64,000 nt of DNA from Streptomyces sp. B21-083 (GTDB lineage: Bacteria; Actinomycetota; Actinomycetes; Streptomycetales; Streptomycetaceae). Positions 26,071 to 34,982 of the stretch are shown here, piece by piece (positions within the stretch are counted from its first letter, which is position 1; every line of letters starts with the position of its first letter). The notes beneath the pieces were generated by a model, which did no database searches, was not told where the DNA came from, and saw only the letters and a program-made list of their open reading frames with translations. The DNA is taken from the NCBI RefSeq assembly GCF_036898825.1, contig NZ_JARUND010000002.1, positions 992,001 through 1,056,000 on the forward strand, written 5' to 3'. The position numbers and the translations under genes were made by a program.

Positions 26071-27219
26071 GTGCACCGTGATGTCTTCACCGCCGACCAC
26101 GAGGCGTTCAGGGAGCTGGTCCGTGACGTCGTGGCCAACGAGGTGGTTCCGCACTACGCCGAGTGGGAGAAGGCCGGACGTGTGCCCCGGTCGTTCTTCG
26201 AACGGCTCGGCTCGCTGGGTCTGCTGGGCATGGCCGTCGCGGAGGAGTACGGCGGGGGCGGGCAGCCCGACTACCGCTACAACGTCGTCCTCCAGGAGGA
26301 GGCGGCCCGCGCCCTGGTCACCCTCGGCACGGTCCGTACCCAACTCGACGTCGTCCTGCCGTACTTCCTCGCCTACGCCGACGAGGGGCAGCGCGAGCGC
26401 TGGTTCCCGGGGCTGGCCGACGGCAGGCTGCTGACCGCGATCGCGATGACTGAGCCCGGCACCGGCTCCGACCTCGCCGGGATCCGTACGACGGCCGTAC
26501 GCGACGGTGACCACTACGTGGTGAACGGTGCCAAGACGTTCATCACCGGCGGGCTGCTGGCCGACCTGGTGATCGTGGTGGCGCGCACAGCGACCGACCC
26601 GGACAACCGGCGGGCGGGGCTCACCCTGCTGGTCGTGGAGGACGGCATGGCGGGCTTCACGCGCGGCCGGGTGCTCGACAAGATGGGCATCAAGGTGCAG
26701 GACACCGTGGAGCTTGCCTTCGACGAGGTCCGGGTGCCCGTCGCCAACCGGCTCGGCGAGGAGGGCAGGGCCTTCACGTACATGGGGCACAACCTCTCCC
26801 AGGAACGTATGACCGTCGCGGTCGGTTCGGTCGCACAGGCCAGAGCTGCCCTCGACACGGCGATCGCCTACGTCAAGGAACGCCGCGTGTTCGGTTCACC
26901 GGTCGCGTCCTTCCAGAACACGAAGTTCGAACTCGCCGCCGTGGCCGCCGAGATCGAGGCCGCGCAGGCCATGCTCGACCGGGCCGTCCTGGAACTGGTC
27001 GACGGGCGGCTGTCCGGCGCCGACGCCGCGAAGGTGAAGCTGTTCTGCACCGAGATGCAGGCCCGCGCGGTCGACCGCTGTCTGCAGCTCTTCGGCGGCT
27101 ACGGGTACATGCTGGAGTACCCGATCGCCCGGCTGTACGCGGACGCCCGCATCACCCGTATCTACGCCGGCACCAGCGAGGTCATGAAGGTCATCATCGC
27201 CAAGTCCCTGGGGTTGTGA
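26071..27219 (+). CDS. Acyl-CoA dehydrogenase
   Basis: The 382-residue full-length enzyme has AIAMTEPGTGSDLAGI near residue 125, KTFITGG near 157 and the C-terminal GGYGYMLEYPIARLYADARI then IYAGTSEVMK. It resembles isovaleryl/glutaryl-type dehydrogenases in which the base is not the Glu before GT. The start is GTG, 14 bp after the thiolase stop and following a G-rich site. Confidence 0.93.
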   Translation: MHRDVFTADHEAFRELVRDVVANEVVPHYAEWEKAGRVPRSFFERLGSLGLLGMAVAEEYGGGGQPDYRYNVVLQEEAARALVTLGTVRTQLDVVLPYFLAYADEGQRERWFPGLADGRLLTAIAMTEPGTGSDLAGIRTTAVRDGDHYVVNGAKTFITGGLLADLVIVVARTATDPDNRRAGLTLLVVEDGMAGFTRGRVLDKMGIKVQDTVELAFDEVRVPVANRLGEEGRAFTYMGHNLSQERMTVAVGSVAQARAALDTAIAYVKERRVFGSPVASFQNTKFELAAVAAEIEAAQAMLDRAVLELVDGRLSGADAAKVKLFCTEMQARAVDRCLQLFGGYGYMLEYPIARLYADARITRIYAGTSEVMKVIIAKSLGL

Positions 27220-27222
27220 GAC

Positions 27223-27981
27223 ATGGACGACTTCGAGCAGCGCTCCGGCAGCGCCTTCGTCGCGGGCGGCACCGGCGGCATCGGCGCGGCGATCGTGTGG
27301 ATGCTGGCCGAACGCGGCAGCGACATCACGTTCACCTACCGCGCCAACGAGGACGCGGCCGAGCGTCTCGTCGCCGAGGTGAAGGAGCTCGGCCGCCAGG
27401 TCACCGCACTGCGGGTGGACCTGACCGACGAGGCGGCGACGGCAGGGGCCCTGCGTGACTGCGGCCGCGTGCACACCCTGGTCTACGCGGCCGGCCCGCA
27501 CGTGCCCATGACCCATCTGAGCAAGGTCGCCCCCAGCCAGTATCGCGCCCAGCTGGAGGCCGACGCTGGGGCGTTCTTCACCCTCGTCCACCACGCGCTG
27601 CCACTGCTGCGGGAGAGCCGGGGCAACATCGTCGCCGTCACCACGGTCGCCACGCGCCGCTACCCGGTCCGCGACGGGCTGTCCTCGGGCGTCAAAGGGG
27701 CCGTCGAAGCGGTCGCCCGCGCCCTGGCCGCCGAGGAGGGACGCTACGGAGTCCGCGTCAACTGCGTCGCCCCCGGCATGCTCACCGACGGCATCGCGGG
27801 CCGGCTGATCGACACGGGTGAACTCGACGAGGAGGCCCTCGCCATCACCCGCCGCAACATCCCGCTGCGCCGGTTCGGGCAGGCCCAGGACATCGCGGAA
27901 GCGGTCGCTTTCCTGGCCTCCGACCGCGCTGGATTCATCACGGGGCAGGCCCTCGGAGTGGACGGCGGCTACAGCGTCTGA
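27223..27981 (+). CDS. SDR-fold protein with altered active site
   Basis: The 252-residue protein has the glycine-rich AGGTGGIG near residue 14 and a C-terminal FITGQALGVDGGYS typical of FabG-like SDRs. NNAG is replaced by YAAG, and the YxxxK motif reads SSGVK, so the catalytic Tyr appears to be Ser; the upstream Ser is Thr in VTTVAT. Either a nearby Tyr takes over or the protein is not a normal oxidoreductase. It is the last gene of the long rightward operon. Confidence 0.88.
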   Translation: MDDFEQRSGSAFVAGGTGGIGAAIVWMLAERGSDITFTYRANEDAAERLVAEVKELGRQVTALRVDLTDEAATAGALRDCGRVHTLVYAAGPHVPMTHLSKVAPSQYRAQLEADAGAFFTLVHHALPLLRESRGNIVAVTTVATRRYPVRDGLSSGVKGAVEAVARALAAEEGRYGVRVNCVAPGMLTDGIAGRLIDTGELDEEALAITRRNIPLRRFGQAQDIAEAVAFLASDRAGFITGQALGVDGGYSV

Positions 27982-27992
27982 ACGGCGTACGG

Positions 27993-28033
27993 CGGCGCTG
28001 CCGCGGAGGCCCGGAGCCTCCGCGGCAGCGCCG
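27993..28033. terminator. Strong bidirectional hairpin terminator
   Basis: A perfect 17-bp stem (arms 27994-28010 and 28016-28032, 5-nt loop; one more pair outside) lies between the convergent SDR gene and the hydrolase gene, ending 1 bp from the hydrolase stop. It should end transcription from both sides. Confidence 0.9.
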
Positions 28034-30016
28034 TCAGCGTTCCTGGCCCGGGTCGGGAGCGTCCTGGTCGGCGACGACCACGCGGACGCGGGCGATGTTG
28101 TCCACGCGGGTGAACACCTCCGACGCGTCGCCTTCACGCTGGGAGCGAACCCGGACGGTCACGAAGTGGACGCCGGGTGAGGAAAACGCGTGACGCCGCT
28201 CCACCTGGACCCGCCGGGCGGGTACGACCTCCTCGGTGACCGGGAACGTCCCCTCGCCCTCGATGTCCCACTGGACCGCGACCACCTTTCCCGTGCCGGG
28301 CGGGACCTCGGCGACGGCGCACAGGGAGACCGGCTCCCCGGCCCGGACGTCGGCGCGGTCCGTGCCGTCCGCGGTCAGCAGGACCACGGGCTGAACTCCC
28401 CGTCGCCCGGCGGCCGACGGCGGCACCTCGACCTGCCCGTCCAGGATGGCGAAGTCGGTCGAGGCGGTCGGGGGCACACCTTGCTCGACCCATCCGCTCA
28501 GGTCCCGCAGCGCCTGGTGCAGGACCCCGAGGTAGCTGACGGAGCGGGTCGGGTCCTCCTGCCTCTCCTGGTCACCGTGCAGGGCGTTGTCCACGTACCA
28601 GAGGCGGAAGTCCTCGTCGGTGGCGTCCCCGAGGTGTTCCGCGACCGCCGAGCGGTACCAGTCCGCCTGCCAGGGGAACGCCTCCCGGTCCAGCAGACAT
28701 GCGACGACGATCATCTTCCCGGAGAACGCGCCCGTCTGTACGGCGCCGGCCGCGCCGAGGCTGAAGAGCGGGCCCATCAGCTGAGGGCGCTGGGGCGGTA
28801 CGGGCTTGCCCGACTCGTCACGGAACCGGTCCCAGACCGCGAACCCCTCGGGCGGGACCTGGTGGCGGTGGTAGGTCTGCGCGGCGAGGAAGTTGCTGTT
28901 GTCGATGTCGACGACGTCACCGGGTTCCACCCCCTCCAGCACGGAGGCGTCGTTCTGCTCGTCGAGCACCGCCAGATCGCCGCGGACCTCCCGCAGGATC
29001 AGCGACCGCCCCGCGGCCTGCCCGGTGCGTACGGTCAGCTGCGCGCCCAGCGAGTCGCAGGGCGCGGGGGCCGCGAGCCTGAGGGCGACGACGGAGTCCG
29101 CACCCCGCCCCCTGAAGGCGTGGTCGACGCCCTGGGCGGACCGTGCCGCGTCCTTCGACGCGACCATGGCGGCGATCTCGCAGCCGTGCCTGAGCCGGTC
29201 AGGGTGGATCGAGGACTCGGGGTCGGCGCCGAGATAGCCGGGCAGCGTCCAGAAGTCCTCGAAGTAGGAGGGGTCCACCATGAGCATGCCGCCGTAGAGG
29301 GCGGTGAAGGCGTGCATGCCCATCGTGTGGTGGCCGAACCACGAGCGTGGCGGGAAGCCCATGGCCGTCACCTCGGCGAGCGCCGCCCGCTCCTGGGGGT
29401 CGAGTCCCTCGTACATGTCGCCGCTGCCACCGGGTTCCACGGCGTCGACGATCGAGTCGAGCCGGTCGCGGAGCACCCGTTGGGCGTGCATGCGCACGCT
29501 GAACACGTTCGGCATGGCCATGGGACTGCCGACGACGTACGGCACGCAGCCGTCCCAGACCCCGTCGGTGTTCTCCGCGCCGGCGATGGTCCGGTAGCCG
29601 CCGCCGCTGCCGCCGTACGCGTACCCGTAGGTACGGTGGGGCCCGTAGACCTGCTCGGCGACGACGCGTGAGTGGCGGGCCGCCGCCGCGTTGGCGCGGA
29701 AGCCCGCGAAGGTGAGATCGCCCGGCGTCGAACCGCCGCCGTTGGTCTCAAGGAAGTACGCGCCGCTGGACACGGCGAAGGAGATCCGGTCCTCCTGCCC
29801 GTGGGCGGTCTGTGCCTGGTGCTCGCTGCCGGGGACGGGGGTGATGTGCTGGAAGAAACGCCCCTGATAGGCCTCTTCGGGCGGGAAGTAGATCGAGAAC
29901 CGGGTGTCGTTGTCGGCGAAACCACCGTGGACGTAACGGTGGCGTACCGGCGTGTCGCGCCATTCGTCCACGTCCACGTACGGCTCTTGGAAGTCCTTGT
30001 CGTGCGTCTCGGTCAC
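28034..30016 (-). CDS. Large alpha/beta hydrolase, tannase/feruloyl-esterase-like
   Basis: The 660-residue protein has a nucleophile elbow GGSGGG (YAYGGSGGGYR) near residue 135 and an alpha/beta hydrolase body, followed by a C-terminal beta-rich stretch (about 550-660) that reads like an Ig/PKD-type domain. No clear signal peptide is seen. The start is taken as GTG at 30016 after AAAGGGAAA; the longer frame overlaps the amidohydrolase. It may hydrolyse an ester of the pathway substrate. I could not tie it to a characterised enzyme. Confidence 0.75.
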   Translation of the reverse strand: MTETHDKDFQEPYVDVDEWRDTPVRHRYVHGGFADNDTRFSIYFPPEEAYQGRFFQHITPVPGSEHQAQTAHGQEDRISFAVSSGAYFLETNGGGSTPGDLTFAGFRANAAAARHSRVVAEQVYGPHRTYGYAYGGSGGGYRTIAGAENTDGVWDGCVPYVVGSPMAMPNVFSVRMHAQRVLRDRLDSIVDAVEPGGSGDMYEGLDPQERAALAEVTAMGFPPRSWFGHHTMGMHAFTALYGGMLMVDPSYFEDFWTLPGYLGADPESSIHPDRLRHGCEIAAMVASKDAARSAQGVDHAFRGRGADSVVALRLAAPAPCDSLGAQLTVRTGQAAGRSLILREVRGDLAVLDEQNDASVLEGVEPGDVVDIDNSNFLAAQTYHRHQVPPEGFAVWDRFRDESGKPVPPQRPQLMGPLFSLGAAGAVQTGAFSGKMIVVACLLDREAFPWQADWYRSAVAEHLGDATDEDFRLWYVDNALHGDQERQEDPTRSVSYLGVLHQALRDLSGWVEQGVPPTASTDFAILDGQVEVPPSAAGRRGVQPVVLLTADGTDRADVRAGEPVSLCAVAEVPPGTGKVVAVQWDIEGEGTFPVTEEVVPARRVQVERRHAFSSPGVHFVTVRVRSQREGDASEVFTRVDNIARVRVVVADQDAPDPGQER

Positions 30017-30063
30017 TGCGTTTCCCTTTTTTCGGCTCCGGCCAACAGATCTCTCCTCCGGGT

Positions 30064-31311
30064 TCAGTCCGTGATCGGTCGGCCCGCCACGTACGCCGCC
30101 CGTACGACGTCGGCGCTCAGCACGTCGAGTGCCGCCCGCAGCGGCACGTGGAGCAGGCACAGGTCGGCGGGCGAGCCGACCGTCGTCCGCCGTGGGCGGT
30201 CCGGTCGGTGCGGGTCACCCTGGAAGAGCCGCAGCGCGGCGCCCGGCGGGATGCCCTCCCCGTCTTCGCGGGCGACGGCGGCCCGCATCACGGCCCACGG
30301 GTCATGGGTGCCGTACGGTGCGTCCGTTCCGGCGGCGACCGGGACCCCGGCGGCACTCAGGCTGCGGCAGCGGTAGAGGTGCGGCCGGTCGTCCGGGTGC
30401 ACCTCGGTGGCGTACGCCCGGCCGCGCTCGACCGGGAAGTGCGGCTGGGTCACCACGACGACCCCGAGCCGGCGCAGCCGTGGGAGGGCCTCCGCCGGGA
30501 TCACGGATCCGTGCTCGATCCGGTCGCCTTCGAGGGGGCCCGCGTCCTCCAGGGCGAGGAGGGTCACGAGGAGTTGCACGCGGGTGACGCAGTGCACGGC
30601 GACGGGCCGGGGCCGAAGGCGGGACACCATGGCGGCCAACTCGGCGGGGGTGGGCAGGGCCAGGTCGTCGAGCAGCAGCTTCACCGGCGGGTCGACACCC
30701 ATGACGACGAGCCGCTGGGGCAGGACGGACAGCGTCCGGGCGAGGCCGTCGGCGGGCCGCGGGTCGGCGTTGCTGAACCCGATCACGCCGAGGCGCGCGG
30801 CCCGCCGTCCGACACCGGCCAGGTCGAGCCGTACGGACGGCAGGAGGGGACGAAGACGTTCGTCCTCCCGCCACAGGCGTCCGTCGGCGCTCTCCAGCCC
30901 GGCCGCCCGCAGCGCGGCGCTGTTCAGGAACCACATGGCGCCGCTGCGGTGTTGCACCCGCACCGGCCGGTCGGGCGCGAGGGCGTCCAGACTGCGGCGG
31001 TCCAGCCTCCCGGCGACGCTCTCGTGGTAGCCGACGGCCCGTACCCACTCCCCCGGCGCACCACCCCGCAGCACTGTCGCGAGCGCGTCCGGGCCGCTCA
31101 CCTCCTCGGGTCCGACCCGCACCGAAGCGGCTTCGGCCGCCAGCGCCATGAGGTGGATGTGATGGTCGTGCAGTCCTGGCAGCAGCGCCCCGCCGCGTCC
31201 GTCGACGTCGGCAGCCCCCGGCAGGCGGGGCCCGATCGCGGCGATCCGGCCGTGTTCGACACGGACGTCCACCCGGCCTCGCCCCTCGACCTCCACGTCC
31301 CTGATCAGCAC
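30064..31311 (-). CDS. Amidohydrolase family 3 (YtcJ-like)
   Basis: The 415-residue metal-dependent hydrolase has the N-terminal metal motif LHDHHIHL, a mid-chain HCVTR, RIEHGS near residue 255 and AGTDAPYG near 310, so the metal ligands appear complete. The GTG at 31311 overlaps the upstream stop by 7 nt; a start at 31365 is possible. Targets of this family include amides, carbamates and enol lactones. It is part of the leftward trio starting at 32345. Confidence 0.85.
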   Translation of the reverse strand: MLIRDVEVEGRGRVDVRVEHGRIAAIGPRLPGAADVDGRGGALLPGLHDHHIHLMALAAEAASVRVGPEEVSGPDALATVLRGGAPGEWVRAVGYHESVAGRLDRRSLDALAPDRPVRVQHRSGAMWFLNSAALRAAGLESADGRLWREDERLRPLLPSVRLDLAGVGRRAARLGVIGFSNADPRPADGLARTLSVLPQRLVVMGVDPPVKLLLDDLALPTPAELAAMVSRLRPRPVAVHCVTRVQLLVTLLALEDAGPLEGDRIEHGSVIPAEALPRLRRLGVVVVTQPHFPVERGRAYATEVHPDDRPHLYRCRSLSAAGVPVAAGTDAPYGTHDPWAVMRAAVAREDGEGIPPGAALRLFQGDPHRPDRPRRTTVGSPADLCLLHVPLRAALDVLSADVVRAAYVAGRPITD

Positions 31312-32345
31312 GTCGTCCCCGTGGCCTCGGCCTGTGCGGCGGCGCAGGCCGCCATGGACACGCACAGCAGCTCTCCGCCGCCCCGCTCCAGTGAGCGGGC
31401 TACGGCGTGGGCGGCGTAGAGGCCGGTGACGGGGTCGGCGAGCGCGTCGCCGAGGAAGACAGGGTCACCGTGCCCGTCCAGGCCGGTCAGGGCGCCCGCG
31501 ACGGCTGCGTCGTCGCCGAAGGCGATCCGGTCGTCGTCGCGGCCGTACCCGGTGATGCTCACCCACACCCGGCCGGGGCGGGCGGCGAGGAACTCCTCCG
31601 CGCGTACCCCGAGCCGCCTGAGGGCCCGCGGCCTGGACGCCTCGACGACCAAGTCGGCGTCCGCGATGGCCTCGGCGAGTGCGCCGGAGGCGAAGTCCAG
31701 GACCAGGCTCCGGTGCCCTTCGTGCAGTCGGCGGTAGAAGTCCGGGGGGCCGAAGCGGGCCCCGTCGGGCCGGGTGTCGCTCTCCACCTTCACCACCCGG
31801 GCGCCGGCCAGCCCCAGCAGTCGGGCGCACAGGGGGCCCGCCCAGAGCGCGGACAGGTCGACGACGTTCAGACCGGCGAGGCCCGCGACGGCGCGCGGAC
31901 CGGGCTGTCCGTGCCGTTCGGCGCGCACCGGGGCGCGGCCACCGCGCCCCGGTCCGAGGGCCGATCCCCGGGCGGCCGAGGCGATGCCCAACAGCTGCGC
32001 CGCGCCGCAGAGTTCGGCGGTGGGGGCCCGGCGTGCAGCCGTCCGCAACCCGGCCTGCGGTGCGCCGAGGAGCCCGAGGAGGGCGGGGAGGGCGGCGTGG
32101 TCGTCGGGGCGGGCCAGATTGAGCGCGGCCCAGCCGTCGGCGGTGGCGAGGAGATGGCAGGAGCTGCCTGCCGAGGTCCTGCCGGGAGGCGGGTAGCCGG
32201 CCAGTTCGGCTCGCTGGAACAGCGTGCCGGTCAGATCGACGGTGACTCCGGTGCGGGCGGTGAAGTCGTCCACGACGGCGGTCAGCGGCCCAAGTCTGCC
32301 GTCGACCGTGGCCGCCCAACGAGCGAGAGTGGCATTCTTCATCAT
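31305..32345 (-). CDS. CaiB-like CoA-transferase with domains in swapped order
   Basis: The 346-residue protein carries the usual class III N-terminal signature (GLNVVDLSALWAGPLC, ARVVKVES) only from about residue 157. The first 130 residues (CHLLATADGWAALNL) instead resemble the small domain normally found at the C-terminus, so the chain looks permuted or like the back half of a two-copy protein. It ends soon after the core (EATGTTC). A catalytic Asp may be in GDDAAVAG. Activity is uncertain. Confidence 0.8.
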   Translation of the reverse strand: MMKNATLARWAATVDGRLGPLTAVVDDFTARTGVTVDLTGTLFQRAELAGYPPPGRTSAGSSCHLLATADGWAALNLARPDDHAALPALLGLLGAPQAGLRTAARRAPTAELCGAAQLLGIASAARGSALGPGRGGRAPVRAERHGQPGPRAVAGLAGLNVVDLSALWAGPLCARLLGLAGARVVKVESDTRPDGARFGPPDFYRRLHEGHRSLVLDFASGALAEAIADADLVVEASRPRALRRLGVRAEEFLAARPGRVWVSITGYGRDDDRIAFGDDAAVAGALTGLDGHGDPVFLGDALADPVTGLYAAHAVARSLERGGGELLCVSMAACAAAQAEATGTTC

Positions 32346-32360
32346 GTGAACACCCTTCTC
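32346..32360. promoter_or_regulatory. Weak GAGAATnnnATTCTC-like site
   Basis: GTGAACACCCTTCTC matches the island palindrome at 9 of 12 arm positions and fills much of the 49-bp gap between the divergent CoA-transferase and crotonase genes. Confidence 0.35.
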
Positions 32361-32394
32361 GCCATACGTGAGGCAAGATTACACTCCAGGCGTC

Positions 32395-33393
32395 ATGGAG
32401 CCACCCTTCCTGCTGGTCGACCTTGACCGCACCCCACCGCCCACCGCACCTCCCCCACCGGGAGCGCCGTGCGTGCGCATCGGCTTGGCAGCCGAACCCG
32501 GGGACAGCGCCGGGGAGTTCGACGTGCTGCTCACCGCCGCATCCGCGCCGCCCCGCCCATGGGTCGGGTGCGCCGACCCGTACGCCACCGCCGAGCGACT
32601 GCGGGACATCGTCGCCGACCGGCCCGACTCCTGCCTCGCCCTGGTCCAGGTACTGCGCATGAGCCCGGCCCTCCCGCCGCCCGACCGGCTGGTCCTGGAA
32701 TCCCTCGCCTACTCGACGCTTCAGGCCGGGGCAAAGTTCCAGACGTGGCTCGCCGCGAAGCACGCCTACGCCGCCCGGCCGGCCGCCGAGCCCGTCCGGC
32801 TCGACCGGAACGGCGGCCGTCTGGCCCTCACACTGAATCGCCCCTCGGTGCGCAACGCCTTCGACGCGGCCACCCGCGACGCCCTGTGCGAGGCTCTCGA
32901 GGTCGCGGTCCTCGACCCCACGATCACCCGCGTCGACCTGTACGGCTGCGGACCCGCCTTCTGCAGTGGCGGTGATCTCGCCGAGTTCGGCACCGCACGC
33001 GATTACGCGCGAGCCCACCAGGTACGCGTGCACCGCAGCCCCGCCGCGCTGCTCCAGCGGTGCGCGGCCAAGGTGACCGCCCATCTGCACGGCGCCTGCG
33101 TGGGCGCGGGCATCGAACTGGCCGCCTTCGCGGGCCGGGTGACGGCCGCGTCCGACACCCTGGTCCGGCTGCCCGAGATCGGCATGGGACTGATCCCCGG
33201 CGCGGGCGGCACGGCGAGCCTCCCGGCCCGTATCGGCCGGGAAAGGACCGCCTATCTGGCACTGACCGGCGCCCCGTTGAGCGCACACGAGGCCCATGAC
33301 TGGGGACTGGTCGACGAGATCGACACCCGTTTCCGCCGGATCGACGCAGGATCCCGGCATGAGGACGCCCCCTGGATCACCGTAGGCGACTAG
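32395..33393 (+). CDS. Enoyl-CoA hydratase with N-terminal extension
   Basis: The 332-residue protein has about 135 residues of unassigned sequence before the crotonase core, which starts near GGRLALTLNRPSVRN. The core has GCGPAFCSGGDL, GACVGAGIELAAFA and the classical LPEIGMGLIPGAGGT, so the hydratase Glu is kept, unlike in the other crotonases here. The front part contains PWVGCADP and LVQVLRMS and is likely a regulatory or partner domain. The start at 32395 is the nearest ATG; a GTG at 32368 is possible. Confidence 0.85.
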   Translation: MEPPFLLVDLDRTPPPTAPPPPGAPCVRIGLAAEPGDSAGEFDVLLTAASAPPRPWVGCADPYATAERLRDIVADRPDSCLALVQVLRMSPALPPPDRLVLESLAYSTLQAGAKFQTWLAAKHAYAARPAAEPVRLDRNGGRLALTLNRPSVRNAFDAATRDALCEALEVAVLDPTITRVDLYGCGPAFCSGGDLAEFGTARDYARAHQVRVHRSPAALLQRCAAKVTAHLHGACVGAGIELAAFAGRVTAASDTLVRLPEIGMGLIPGAGGTASLPARIGRERTAYLALTGAPLSAHEAHDWGLVDEIDTRFRRIDAGSRHEDAPWITVGD

Positions 33394-33405
33394 TAATCCC
33401 CAGAA

Positions 33406-33424
33406 GAGAGAATTAGGTTCTCTC
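33406..33424. promoter_or_regulatory. Palindromic operator before the P450-ferredoxin pair
   Basis: GAGAGAATTAGGTTCTCTC has perfect 7-nt arms and the GAGAAT-nnn-[AG]TTCTC core. It lies 56 bp upstream of the P450 start, placing this gene pair in the same regulon. Confidence 0.7.
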
Positions 33425-33480
33425 ATACGAGAACACTCTCACCCCTCGGTGCCCCGGCGCACCACGAAGGAGGTCGGCCA

Positions 33481-34791
33481 GTGGCGCACGACGAGCCGTC
33501 CCAGGACATCGACGCGATCGACTTCTTCCGGCACGACACCACGGTGGAGGACCCACACCCCTACCTCGATGCCATGCGCGCACGCTGCCCCGTCGCCCGC
33601 GAACCCCACCACAACGTGATGATGGTGACCGGCTACGACGAGGCCGTCCAGGTGGCCCAGGACGCCGAGACCTTCTCCTCGTGTCTGTCGGTGACCGGCC
33701 CCTTCCCCGGCTTCCCGGTCCCGCTCGAAGGAGACGACGTCAGCGAACTCATCGAGCGGCACCGCGACGAGCTGCCGATGAGCGACCAGTTGCCGACCCT
33801 CGACCCGCCCGTGCACACCGCACACCGCGGGCTGCTGATGCGGCTGATCACACCGAAGCGGCTCAAGGAGAACGAGGCGGCCGTCCGCGAGATCGCCGAC
33901 CGCATGCTGGACACGTTCCTCGTGCGAACGGAGGGCGAGTTCATCAGCGAGTTCGCCGGCTCCTTCACACTTCTCGTCATCGCCGACCTGCTCGGCGTGC
34001 CCGAGGAGGACCGCGAGGAGTTCCTCGACCGGCTCCAGCGCCGACCGCAGGCGGGGGGCGGCATCGGCAGTACCGGCGAGGACACCCTCGCCCACTCGCC
34101 GCTGGAGTTCCTGTACGCCAGGTTCACGGACTACATCGAGGACCGGCGCCGCGAACCGCGTGACGACGTCCTGACCGGCCTCGCGAACGCCACGTTCCCC
34201 GACGGCTCCCTGCCCGGGGTCGTCGACGCGGTCCGGGTGGCCGCCAACCTGTTCTCGGCCGGGCAGGAGACCACCGTCCGGCTGCTCAGTTCCGCGCTCA
34301 AGGTGATCGCCGAACACCCGGACATCCAGCAGCTGTTGCGCGCGGAACCCGACCGCATCCCCAACTTCGTCGAGGAAACGCTGCGGATGGAGAGCCCGAT
34401 CAAGGGCGACTTCCGGCTCGCCCGCGTTTCGACGACGGTCGGCGGCGTCGACGTCCCGGCCGGCACCACGCTGATGGTGGTCAACGGGGCGGCCAACCGC
34501 GACCCCCGGCACTTCGAGGATCCGGGGACCTTCGACCCCGCTCGTGCGAACGCCCGCCACCACATCTCCTTCGGCCGCGGCGTCCACACCTGCCCGGGCG
34601 CGCCGCTGGCCCGTGCCGAGGCGCGGGTGGGCATCGAGCGCCTGCTCGCCCGGACGACGGACATCAGGATCTCGGAACGCGTGCACGGCCCCGCGGACGC
34701 GCGCCGCTACCGGTACCTGCCGACCTACATCCTGCGTGGACTGACCCATCTCCAACTGGAGTTCACGCCCGCCGAGGAGGTCACGCCGTGA
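33481..34791 (+). CDS. Cytochrome P450
   Basis: The 436-residue soluble P450 has the I-helix motif AGQETT near residue 260, ExxR in EETLRM near 298 and the heme loop FGRGVHTCPG with Cys371. The GTG start follows AAGGAGGTCGGCCA. It overlaps the ferredoxin gene by 4 nt. It is clearly diverged from the P450 at 1300-2667, so the pathway may use two hydroxylations. Confidence 0.94.
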   Translation: MAHDEPSQDIDAIDFFRHDTTVEDPHPYLDAMRARCPVAREPHHNVMMVTGYDEAVQVAQDAETFSSCLSVTGPFPGFPVPLEGDDVSELIERHRDELPMSDQLPTLDPPVHTAHRGLLMRLITPKRLKENEAAVREIADRMLDTFLVRTEGEFISEFAGSFTLLVIADLLGVPEEDREEFLDRLQRRPQAGGGIGSTGEDTLAHSPLEFLYARFTDYIEDRRREPRDDVLTGLANATFPDGSLPGVVDAVRVAANLFSAGQETTVRLLSSALKVIAEHPDIQQLLRAEPDRIPNFVEETLRMESPIKGDFRLARVSTTVGGVDVPAGTTLMVVNGAANRDPRHFEDPGTFDPARANARHHISFGRGVHTCPGAPLARAEARVGIERLLARTTDIRISERVHGPADARRYRYLPTYILRGLTHLQLEFTPAEEVTP

Positions 34792-34976
34792 AAGTCACCG
34801 TCGACGAGGACCGCTGCCGTGGGCACGGAGTCTGCTGCGCCGTGAGCCCCGAGGTGTTCGACCTGAGCGACGACGGTTACGCCGTGGCCGAACAGCCCGA
34901 CGTACCGCGGCAGTTCGAGCAGTCGGCACGCACCGCGGCGATGAGCTGCCCGGAACGCGCCATCACACTCGACTGA
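34788..34976 (+). CDS. Small P450-type ferredoxin
   Basis: The 62-residue protein has CRGHGVC near residue 10 and a distal CPERA, with His in place of the second Cys, as in the ferredoxin at 2706. Its GTG start overlaps the P450 stop (GTGA), so the pair is co-translated and is almost certainly a redox couple. Confidence 0.93.
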   Translation: MKVTVDEDRCRGHGVCCAVSPEVFDLSDDGYAVAEQPDVPRQFEQSARTAAMSCPERAITLD

Positions 34977-34982
34977 TACGGC

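Noticed and set aside
33429..33440. GAGAACACTCTC as a second operator before the P450
   Set aside because: The half-site spacing does not fit the GAGAATnnnATTCTC pattern.
1..34976. A standard cholesterol-degradation (KstR) cluster
   Set aside because: KstR/KstR2-type motifs were not noticed in the main promoter regions, and KstD, Ksh, Hsa and Mce genes are absent; only the acyl-CoA enzymes look similar.
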